A DNA stretch of 16,078 nucleotides, from the NCBI GenBank assembly GCA_023445705.1, contig JAEXKM010000367.1, positions 1 through 16,078 of the forward strand, given 5' to 3'. Positions 1-9,167 of the stretch are shown here, piece after piece. Under the pieces are notes generated by a model. It ran no database searches. It saw nothing but the letters and a program-made list of their open reading frames with translations, and had not been told where the DNA came from. Made by a program: the position numbers and the translations under genes. The stretch's first letter is position 1; the number at the start of each line of letters is the position of its first letter. Origin of the DNA: Pseudomonadota bacterium. Its GTDB lineage: Bacteria; Pseudomonadota; Alphaproteobacteria; Caulobacterales; Caulobacteraceae.

Positions 1-3419
<3,419 letters not shown>

Positions 3420-3420
3420 C

Positions 3421-3451
3421 CTGACGCGGGGATGGCGACCCGTGTTAGAGC
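3421..3451 (+). promoter_or_regulatory. possible promoter for the methyltransferase gene
   Basis: CTGACGC (3421-3427) is one base from the Caulobacter -35 TTGACGS. GTTAGAGC (3444-3451) matches six of eight positions of the -10 GCTANAWC. The 16-base spacer is longer than the usual 10-14, so this is a weak call. A start about seven bases on would fall inside the 5' arm of the hairpin that follows, so transcripts from this promoter would not form the full hairpin, whereas read-through from the ABC genes would. Confidence 0.25.
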
Positions 3452-3481
3452 TTCCCCGAGGGCCGCCCGCCCTCGGGGAAG
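3451..3481 (+). terminator. 13-bp perfect hairpin: ABC operon terminator and/or RBS-masking structure
   Basis: The arms CTTCCCCGAGGGC (3451-3463) and GCCCTCGGGGAAG (3469-3481) are perfectly complementary around the 5-base loop CGCCC. Only three T residues follow (TTTGC), so it is a poor classical intrinsic terminator although the stem is very stable. The 3' arm ends in GGGGAAG (3475-3481), the only Shine-Dalgarno-like sequence for the ATG at 3487 (5-base spacing). In a read-through transcript the ribosome-binding site would therefore be hidden in the stem. The hairpin is seen directly; which role it has is inference. Confidence 0.6.
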
Positions 3482-3486
3482 TTTGC

Positions 3487-4287
3487 ATGACCTATGTCGA
3501 ACAGGTTGTTCAGTGGCTGCGTGACAGGCTGGCGCGCGATCCGCCCCTGGCCGATCCGCGAGAGCTGAACACCGCGCTGCGCGTGCTGGCCATCTGGCGC
3601 TCGCGGGCCATCGGCGACGCCTATGTGCGGCAGTACGGGGCGAAGGTCATGCAGGGCCCGTTCGCGGGCATGGACTATGCGACCTCGGCGACCGAGGGGG
3701 CGCTGACGGCGCGCCTGATCGGAACCTACGAATCCGAGCTGCACCCCTATCTCGCGAAGTTCGCGGCCGACCCGCCGGACTGCGTGATCGATGTCGGCTG
3801 CGCGGAGGGTTACTACGCCGTCGGCCTGGCGCGGATGATGCCGCATGTGACGGTCCACGCCTTCGACATCCAGGAGAAGGCGCGGCGGGCCTGCGCCGAG
3901 ATGGCCGCGAAGAACGGCGTGGGCGATCGCGTGATCATCGGCGAGCGTTTCGAGCCCGACGGCTTCGAGGCGTTCAAGGACCGTCGCTGCCTCGTAGTGG
4001 TCGATATCGAGGGGGCGGAAGACGATCTGCTGCGACCCGATCTCTCGCCGGCCCTGGCCGGCATGAACCTGATCGTGGAGACGCATGACGTCTATCGGAA
4101 GGGGGTGCTGCAGCGGCTCATGGATCGTTTCGCACCGACCCACGACATCGTGCGCCTGGATCCCCAGCCGAAGACCTTGCCGCTTCCCGACTTCCTCAAG
4201 GGCGCAGGGCACCTGGATCAGTTGCTGGCGGTCTGGGAGTTCCGTCTGCAGGCGACGCCCTGGCTGGTGATGACGCCGAAGGCCTGA
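3487..4287 (+). CDS. FkbM-like class I SAM-dependent methyltransferase
   Basis: A 266-residue cytosolic protein with a Rossmann-type SAM-binding core. Motif I is VIDVGCAEGYY (100-110), the acidic residue after strand 2 lies in HAFDIQEKAR (124-133), and VVDIEGAEDDLL (171-182) resembles the DIEGAE motif of FkbM-type methyltransferases. An LIVETHD stretch (195-201) follows. FkbM relatives often methylate hydroxyl groups on sugars, glycolipids or secondary metabolites; the substrate here is unknown. I chose the ATG at 3487 because GGGGAAG sits five bases upstream. The frame is open further upstream, but that would overlap the ABC gene and add an unlikely arginine-rich leader. It follows the ABC pair on the same strand, so joint work on an exported molecule is possible but unproven. 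It converges with the ycaQ-like gene with a 5-base gap. Confidence 0.8.
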   Translation: MTYVEQVVQWLRDRLARDPPLADPRELNTALRVLAIWRSRAIGDAYVRQYGAKVMQGPFAGMDYATSATEGALTARLIGTYESELHPYLAKFAADPPDCVIDVGCAEGYYAVGLARMMPHVTVHAFDIQEKARRACAEMAAKNGVGDRVIIGERFEPDGFEAFKDRRCLVVVDIEGAEDDLLRPDLSPALAGMNLIVETHDVYRKGVLQRLMDRFAPTHDIVRLDPQPKTLPLPDFLKGAGHLDQLLAVWEFRLQATPWLVMTPKA

Positions 4288-4292
4288 GAGCG

Positions 4293-5489
4293 CTAACCGC
4301 GCAGGGCGTCCTTCAGCGCTGCGGCGAGGTCGCCCTTCGGTGCGACCTCCACGTGGTCGAGCCCGAGCCAACCGGCCATCATCCTCAGTTCGCCGGCCAG
4401 CCGCATGGCCGTCTCGCCATCTGCGCCAGGTTCGGCGTGGGCGGCTTGCACCATCAGCGCGCCCTTCTTGCGCTCGGCCTTCAGATCGACCCGCGCCGTG
4501 ATCGCTTCGTCCTGCAGGAACGGCAGCACGTAGTAGCCGTGCACCCGCTTGTGCGCAGGCGTGTAGATCTCCAGCCGAATCTTCGTGCCGAACAGGCGCT
4601 CGGTCCGCTCGCGAAACCAGATCAGGTTGTCGAAGGGGGAGAGCAGCGCATTGGCGGTCACGCGCCGGGGTCGTCTGGCGTCGCGGTGCAGATAGGCCCC
4701 GTTGTCCCAGCCCTTCACCTTGACCGGGATCAGGTCGCCGGATTCCACCAGTTCGCCCACGCGCGCCTTGGTTTCGGCGACGCCCATGCGGAAGTAGTCC
4801 CGGAGATCACGCTCGGTCGCCACGCCCTGGGCCTTGGCGGCGATGCGCAGCAGTTCGCGCTGGGCGTCCTCGCGAGGCGGCGGTTCACCCCGCGCCGCCT
4901 CGGGCAGGACCTTGTCGGGCAGGCCGTAGACGCGCTCGAACGTGCCGCGCCGGGTGGCCGTGGTCAGGTCGCCGACCCAGAACAGGGTCTCCACGGCCCG
5001 CTTGCCCTCGCTCCAGCCCCACCAGGCGCCGGCGCCCTTCGCCCCGATGCTGAGTTCCGACGCGGCCATCGGGCCGCGGTCTTCGATCTCGGCCAGCGCC
5101 TTGGCGATGAAATCCTCGTGGGTGCGCAGGAACTTGGCGATGCCCTTCCAGACTCCGACGCCGGCCCGTGCGTCCTCCATTCGCCACTGCAGCAGCGGCC
5201 GGCTGGCGGCCGGCAGCAACGAGGCCTCATGGGCCCAGTACTCGATCAGCGCCGGCTTCTTGCCCCAGGCGATGTCTTCCAGGAGCGGGCGCGGATAGGC
5301 GCCCAGCCGCGAGAAGAAGGGCAGGTAGTGAGTGCGCGAGACGACGTTGACCGAATCGATCTGGACGACGCCCAACCGGTCGATCGTCTTCAGCAGATGC
5401 CGGCGCGTGGCGATCGGCGGCCGGCCGTCGGCGAATCCCTGCGCCGCGAGCGCGATGCGCCGGGCGGCGGCGGCTGAAATCTGCTCCAC
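4293..5489 (-). CDS. ycaQ: YcaQ/AlkX-type winged-helix DNA glycosylase
   Basis: A 398-residue protein of the HTH_42 (winged-helix, formerly DUF1006) family, close in length to E. coli YcaQ (about 410). Recognised features are the LGVVQIDSVNVVSRTHYL region (39-56), then EYWAHEASLLP, and near the C-terminus SPFDNLIWFRERTERLFG. The triplet Gln43-Ile44-Asp45 is the QxD catalytic motif of the AlkX/YcaQ branch, as opposed to QxQ in the antibiotic-resistance glycosylase AlkZ. Family members remove alkylated purines and unhook interstrand crosslinks. The start is GTG at 5489, nine bases after the stop of the PPK2 gene; the ribosome-binding site is weak (CGGGG), so expression may depend on coupling to ppk2. 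The two genes share one reading frame separated by TAG. The family call is firm; the crosslink-repair role is by homology. Confidence 0.87.
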   Translation of the reverse strand: MEQISAAAARRIALAAQGFADGRPPIATRRHLLKTIDRLGVVQIDSVNVVSRTHYLPFFSRLGAYPRPLLEDIAWGKKPALIEYWAHEASLLPAASRPLLQWRMEDARAGVGVWKGIAKFLRTHEDFIAKALAEIEDRGPMAASELSIGAKGAGAWWGWSEGKRAVETLFWVGDLTTATRRGTFERVYGLPDKVLPEAARGEPPPREDAQRELLRIAAKAQGVATERDLRDYFRMGVAETKARVGELVESGDLIPVKVKGWDNGAYLHRDARRPRRVTANALLSPFDNLIWFRERTERLFGTKIRLEIYTPAHKRVHGYYVLPFLQDEAITARVDLKAERKKGALMVQAAHAEPGADGETAMRLAGELRMMAGWLGLDHVEVAPKGDLAAALKDALRG

Positions 5490-5498
5490 CAGGCCCCG

Positions 5499-6269
5499 CT
5501 ACTTGTTCAGCCGGCCCTCGGCGATGGCGCCGATCTCGAACGGGAAGAGGACGTGGGGGTCGGGTTTGTCGACGTCCTTGGCGATTTCGGGGGGTGCGAT
5601 CGTCTTGACGATGTGGCGCATCACGTTGATGCGCGCGATCTTCTTCTTGTCGGTGACGACGCAGGTGCAGGGCGCGATGCTGTTGTGCGTGCGCGTCAGC
5701 ATCTCATCACGCGCAGCGCTGTAGTCGTCCCATTTCTCCTGGGCGACGTCGTCCAGGGCGCTGCTCTTGAGGGCTTTCAGCGGATCTTCCCGCCGATCCT
5801 TCAGGCGATCGCCCTGTTCCTTGCGGCTGATGTCCAGCCAGAACTTCACGAGTTTGAGGCTGCTCTCGACCAGCATCTGTTCGAAGTGCGGCACATCCCG
5901 CAGGAAAATCTCCTGCTCGGCGGGCGTCGAAAATCCCATAACTCGCTCGACGCCGGCCCGGTTGTACCAGGAGCGGTTGAAGATCACGACTTCGCCAGCC
6001 GCCGGCAGATGCGGCACGTATCGCTGAAAGTACCACTGGCTCGTCTCGAGCTCGGTGGGCTTGGGCAAGGCGATGACCCGCGTGGCGCGGATCGACATGT
6101 GCTCGGTGATCCGGCTGATCGCGCCGTCCTTGCCTGCGGCGTCCCGGCCCTCGAAGATGATCAGGACCTTGTCGCCGCCCTTCATGGCGCGCTGCTGATA
6201 TCGCACCAGGGCCAACTGCAGTTGCGCCAGTTCGGCCTCGTATGCGTCGTCGTTATCTGACTTTGCCAT
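5499..6269 (-). CDS. ppk2: polyphosphate kinase 2 (PPK2), single-domain
   Basis: A 256-residue cytosolic kinase transferring phosphate between polyphosphate and nucleotides (usually NDP to NTP for one-domain enzymes). Walker A-like EGRDAAGKDG is at 40-49, the Walker B region FNRSWYNRAGVERVMGF at 97-113, and the basic lid DRLKDRREDPLKALK at 154-168. The length and single domain fit the shorter PPK2 classes; I cannot assign class I versus II with certainty. The position usually written Asp in the FDRSWYNRAG motif is Asn98 here (codon AAC). The ATG at 6269 gives the normal short N-terminus; there is no good Shine-Dalgarno immediately upstream. It is divergent from rsmE (48-base gap) and is the first gene of a two-gene unit with the ycaQ-like gene. 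Confidence 0.92.
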   Translation of the reverse strand: MAKSDNDDAYEAELAQLQLALVRYQQRAMKGGDKVLIIFEGRDAAGKDGAISRITEHMSIRATRVIALPKPTELETSQWYFQRYVPHLPAAGEVVIFNRSWYNRAGVERVMGFSTPAEQEIFLRDVPHFEQMLVESSLKLVKFWLDISRKEQGDRLKDRREDPLKALKSSALDDVAQEKWDDYSAARDEMLTRTHNSIAPCTCVVTDKKKIARINVMRHIVKTIAPPEIAKDVDKPDPHVLFPFEIGAIAEGRLNK

Positions 6270-6284
6270 GCGAGGAGCCTAGTC

Positions 6285-6309
6285 CTGATCGCGCCGCCAG
6301 CGCTAGAAC
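6285..6309 (+). promoter_or_regulatory. rsmE promoter candidate (Caulobacter housekeeping type)
   Basis: GCTAGAAC (6302-6309) matches the Caulobacter -10 consensus GCTANAWC at every position. A weak -35-like CTGATC (6285-6290) lies 11 bases upstream, within the normal spacing. Transcription starting about 7-9 bases after the -10 would begin at or just before the A of the rsmE ATG (6318). No Shine-Dalgarno is present (the spacer reads CTCCTTCC), so a leaderless message is the simplest reading. Confidence 0.55.
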
Positions 6310-6317
6310 CTCCTTCC

Positions 6318-7052
6318 ATGATCCGACTGTTCGTTTCCGCCGACCTTGCCGAGGGCGTCGCCGTGGCGCTGGACCATGGGCAGAGCCACTACCTCACCTC
6401 CGTCATGCGGCGGGGCGTGGGCGATGAGGTGCTGCTGTTCAACGGGCGGCACGGTGAGTGGCGGGCGGTCATCGAGGTTTCCGGCAAGCGGGGCGTGATC
6501 TTGCGGCCGGTGGCGCTCCAGCGGACGCAGGACTTCGGTCCGGATGTCGAACTCATTATCGCCCTGGTTAAGCGCTCGCGTGTCGAAACCATCGTGGAGA
6601 AGGCCGCTGAATTGGGGGCGCGGAGGGTGCGCCTGGTTCTCACCGAACGCACCAACGCCGAACGCACCCGAGTCGATCGCTTGGCCGCGATTGCCGCGGA
6701 AGCCGCCGAGCAGACCGGCCGCCTCGACGTTCCGGAAATCTTCGAGCCGGCGAAACTTGGAAACCTGATCGACGGCTGGGACCCGTCGCGCCGGCTCCTG
6801 TTTTGCGACGAGGCCGGCGACGCCAAGCCCGTGCTTGAGGCGCTGTTCGGCCAGCCGGGGGGGCCTTGGGCCATATTGATCGGGCCGGAAGGGGGCTTTT
6901 CCCCTGCGGAGCGAGAGCGCTTGCGGAACCTTCCCTACGCGACGCCCGCTACGCTTGGACCAAGGATACTGCGGGCCGACACCGCAGCCATCAGTGCGCT
7001 TACCCTTTGGCAAGCTGCGCAGGGCGATTGGCGTGGCCTTGAGGTTTCCTGA
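6318..7052 (+). CDS. rsmE: 16S rRNA (uracil-1498-N3)-methyltransferase RsmE
   Basis: A 244-residue SPOUT-class methyltransferase that modifies U1498 in the decoding region of 16S rRNA. The N-terminal PUA-like part (about 1-70) contains the HYLTSVMR segment. The C-terminal knotted SAM-binding domain shows VKRSRVETIVEKAAELG (84-100), EQTGR (131-135), IGPEGGF (188-194) and LGPRILRADTA (213-223), all hallmarks of RsmE. The length is typical. The ATG at 6318 matches the family N-terminus (MIRLFV) and has no Shine-Dalgarno but sits just behind a perfect Caulobacter -10, so it is probably translated from a leaderless transcript. gshA follows after 69 bases on the same strand and may be cotranscribed. 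Confidence 0.95.
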   Translation: MIRLFVSADLAEGVAVALDHGQSHYLTSVMRRGVGDEVLLFNGRHGEWRAVIEVSGKRGVILRPVALQRTQDFGPDVELIIALVKRSRVETIVEKAAELGARRVRLVLTERTNAERTRVDRLAAIAAEAAEQTGRLDVPEIFEPAKLGNLIDGWDPSRRLLFCDEAGDAKPVLEALFGQPGGPWAILIGPEGGFSPAERERLRNLPYATPATLGPRILRADTAAISALTLWQAAQGDWRGLEVS

Positions 7053-7110
7053 ATTGCGCCCACCTGTCTGAGCGGCGTAAAGATCGCGCCGCTTTTGCTG
7101 GGACTGGGCT

Positions 7111-7115
7111 GGGAG
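7111..7115 (+). promoter_or_regulatory. ribosome binding site deciding the gshA start
   Basis: GGGAG lies six bases before the ATG at 7122. The frame also opens at a TTG at 7095, but nothing resembling a Shine-Dalgarno precedes that codon, so 7122 is preferred. Confidence 0.6.
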
Positions 7116-7121
7116 AACGAG

Positions 7122-8480
7122 ATGGCCGGCGTCGTGACTGACGAACGACCCCTCACGCTGGAGGACCTGGTCCGCTGGTTCGAGGCCGGAGAGAAGCCTG
7201 CCGAAAATTGGCGGGTCGGCGCAGAGCACGAGAAGTTCGTGTTCCGGCTCGGGACCTACGAACCGATTCCGTACGATGGCCCCGCGGGCATCCAGGCCTT
7301 GCTGAACGGGCTGACGCGATTTGGCTGGAAGGGCGTCTACGAGGGCGAGAACATTATCGCGCTCGAACGCGGCAAGGCCAATGTGAGCCTTGAGCCCGGC
7401 GGTCAGTTCGAGCTCTCGGGCGCGCCGCTCGAGACGATGCACGAGATCTGCGAGGAGACCGGCCAGCACCTGGAAGAGGTGAAGGCGGTGGCTGACGAAC
7501 TCGGCCTTGGCTTCCTGGGCCTCGGCTACACCCCGATCTGGCGGCGCGACGAGATCCCGGTGATGCCCAAGGGGCGCTACAAGATCATGCGCGAGTACAT
7601 GCCCAAGGTCGGCAAGCTCGGCCTCGACATGATGTTCCGCACCTGCACCGTCCAGGCGAACCTCGATTTCGCCTCGGAGGCGGACATGGTCGCCAAGTTC
7701 CGGACCAGCCTGGCGCTGCAGCCGATCGCGACCGCCCTGTTCGCCAATTCGCCCTTCATCGAAGGCAAGCCGTCGGGCTTCCTGTCGAGCCGCGCCAACG
7801 TCTGGACCGACACCGATCCGGACCGCACCGGCATGCTCGACTTCGTCTTCGCGGACGGCTTCGGCTACGAGACCTACGCCAACTACGCGCTCGACGTGCC
7901 GATGTACTTCGCCAAGCGCGATGGAAAGTATTTGGACCTTTCCGGGCGTTCCTTCCGCAAGTTCATGGCCGGGGAGCTGGCCGAACTGCCCGGCGAGCGG
8001 CCCACGATCAAGGATTGGGCGGACCACACGACCACCGCGTTCCCGGAAGTCCGGCTGAAGCAGTACCTCGAAATGCGCGGCGCCGATTCCGGTCCGTGGA
8101 GCCGTCTTTGTGCGCTCCCCGCGCTGTGGGCGGGCATCTTTTACGACCAGGCGGCGCTCGCGGCGGCTTGGGATCTCTGCAAGGGCTGGCAGGTGGAGGA
8201 CCACGAGCGGCTGCGCGCCGACGTGGCCCGCCTAGGCCTCAAGGCTCAGGTCGATGGACGCAGCGTCCAAGATGTCGCCAAGGACATGGTGGCGATCGCC
8301 CGTCAGGGGCTGAAGAACCGCAACCGCCTGAGCGCCGGCATGGTCGACGAAACCGGCTATCTCAGCGAGCTGGAAGAGATCGCCGACAGCGGGGTCACCC
8401 CCGCCGAACGGCTTCTCGAACTCTATCACGGCCCGTGGAAGGGCGACGTGCGGCAGGTGTTCGAAGACTTCGCCTACTGA
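7122..8480 (+). CDS. gshA: glutamate-cysteine ligase (plant/alphaproteobacterial type)
   Basis: A 452-residue ATP-dependent ligase joining glutamate to cysteine, the first and rate-limiting step of glutathione synthesis, in the cytosol. Motifs of the GCS2 superfamily are visible: GAEHEKFVFRLG (33-44) with the metal- and glutamate-binding carboxylates, SLEPGGQFELSG (89-100), and MFRTCTVQANLDF further on. This layout is that of the plant-type enzyme, which is the usual form in alphaproteobacteria and differs from E. coli GshA. The length agrees. The gene follows rsmE by 69 bases with no obvious promoter between, so cotranscription is likely. Its stop faces the DUF427 stop six bases away with no terminator visible, so transcripts from the two strands probably overlap. 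Confidence 0.93.
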   Translation: MAGVVTDERPLTLEDLVRWFEAGEKPAENWRVGAEHEKFVFRLGTYEPIPYDGPAGIQALLNGLTRFGWKGVYEGENIIALERGKANVSLEPGGQFELSGAPLETMHEICEETGQHLEEVKAVADELGLGFLGLGYTPIWRRDEIPVMPKGRYKIMREYMPKVGKLGLDMMFRTCTVQANLDFASEADMVAKFRTSLALQPIATALFANSPFIEGKPSGFLSSRANVWTDTDPDRTGMLDFVFADGFGYETYANYALDVPMYFAKRDGKYLDLSGRSFRKFMAGELAELPGERPTIKDWADHTTTAFPEVRLKQYLEMRGADSGPWSRLCALPALWAGIFYDQAALAAAWDLCKGWQVEDHERLRADVARLGLKAQVDGRSVQDVAKDMVAIARQGLKNRNRLSAGMVDETGYLSELEEIADSGVTPAERLLELYHGPWKGDVRQVFEDFAY

Positions 8481-8486
8481 CGGGGC

Positions 8487-8981
8487 TCAGACCACGCCGC
8501 CGTCACGAGGGGCGCTGACGTTGGGCGGCCAATGGTCGCGCTGGCTCGCGCCCGAGCCGCTGTCGGTGTGCTGCACGATCTCATCGATGTCGGCATGCGG
8601 GTGCCGCGGGTCGGCGAGCTTGTCCTCGACGGCGTAGACCTCGACCTTGTCGGGATAGAAGGCCAGCCGGCTGCGGATCTGCTCCATCGCCGGGTAGGGC
8701 TCTTCGTAGGTCCACACCGCGTTCTCGGCGAAGCGGCCGTCCATCAGGATCGTGTAGTACGAAGCGTCGCCCTTGTATGGGCAATGGGTCTTGTGGTCCG
8801 TCCGCGAGAGGTACTCCATCGAGACGTCCGCGCGGGGGAAGTAGATCACCGGCGGATAATCCGCCTCCTGCAGGATCAGGACGTCGCCGCTGTCGGCGAT
8901 CACGTGCTCTCCGTACATCGCCCGCCAGTAGGTCTTCGCGGGCTTGATATCGATCGGATGGTCGGGGCCTGGGGTCATCAT
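8487..8981 (-). CDS. DUF427 domain protein
   Basis: A 164-residue protein of the DUF427 family. The conserved elements are YFPRADV (47-53), HCPYKGDASYY (66-76), the tryptophan-containing strand AVWTYEEPYPAMEQI (88-102) and FYPDKVEV (108-115). The compact beta-rich fold is widespread in bacteria and fungi but no reaction has been firmly assigned, so no function is proposed. The C-terminal 35 residues are polar and probably unstructured. Two adjacent ATG codons begin the gene; the first (8981) has AGGAGGA nine bases upstream. It is divergent from the peptide transporter and convergent with gshA. Confidence 0.85.
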   Translation of the reverse strand: MMTPGPDHPIDIKPAKTYWRAMYGEHVIADSGDVLILQEADYPPVIYFPRADVSMEYLSRTDHKTHCPYKGDASYYTILMDGRFAENAVWTYEEPYPAMEQIRSRLAFYPDKVEVYAVEDKLADPRHPHADIDEIVQHTDSGSGASQRDHWPPNVSAPRDGGVV

Positions 8982-8990
8982 GAGGGACGC

Positions 8991-8997
8991 TCCTCCT
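8991..8997 (-). promoter_or_regulatory. ribosome binding site of the DUF427 gene
   Basis: AGGAGGA on the minus strand, nine bases before the first of two adjacent ATGs (8981) and twelve before the second (8978). This favours the first and is one of the strongest Shine-Dalgarno sequences in the window. Confidence 0.7.
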
Positions 8998-9011
8998 TTG
9001 CCTGCTGCAAC

Positions 9012-9039
9012 GTTCCAGATGGGCTCGGGCTCCCGTCAG
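9012..9039 (-). promoter_or_regulatory. promoter candidate for the DUF427 gene
   Basis: On the minus strand CTGACGG (9039-9033) is one base from the Caulobacter -35 TTGACGS. After a 13-base spacer comes TCTGGAAC (9019-9012), matching GCTANAWC at six of eight positions. Initiation near 9005 would give a leader of about 24 bases holding the AGGAGGA site, a consistent arrangement. No experimental support is available. Confidence 0.42.
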
Positions 9040-9095
9040 GCCAAGTGATGGGCGCCCGATTGCTTGTGCTTGGCTCTTCCGCGTGATCTTCTCGC

Positions 9096-9128
9096 GCCAA
9101 ATCTGGCCGGTGGGGAGGAACATTCCCC
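9096..9128 (+). promoter_or_regulatory. possible peptide-transporter promoter and operator
   Basis: GCCAAATC (9096-9103) matches seven of eight positions of the Caulobacter -10 GCTANAWC. The -35 region is weak (CTTCCGC at 9076-9082, four of seven). Just after the expected start lies an inverted repeat, GGGGA (9112-9116) against TCCCC (9124-9128), enclosing GGAA-CA-TTCC (9117-9126). Such symmetry suits an operator or a small leader hairpin. The leader to the ATG at 9168 would be about 55-60 bases. Confidence 0.3.
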
Positions 9129-9167
9129 GGAGAGAGCCGGCCGCGAAGGAATCGGAACACCGCCCTC

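Noticed and set aside
6270..6317. GGAGG on the minus strand near 6308-6315 as an RBS for ppk2
   Set aside because: It lies about 40 bases before the ppk2 ATG with stop codons in between and no in-frame start nearby.
6303..8204. 633-codon open frame on the minus strand
   Set aside because: It runs antisense to rsmE and most of gshA, both with clear family motifs. Its product is rich in Arg, His, Gly and Pro with no recognisable domain, as expected for a shadow frame in high-GC DNA.
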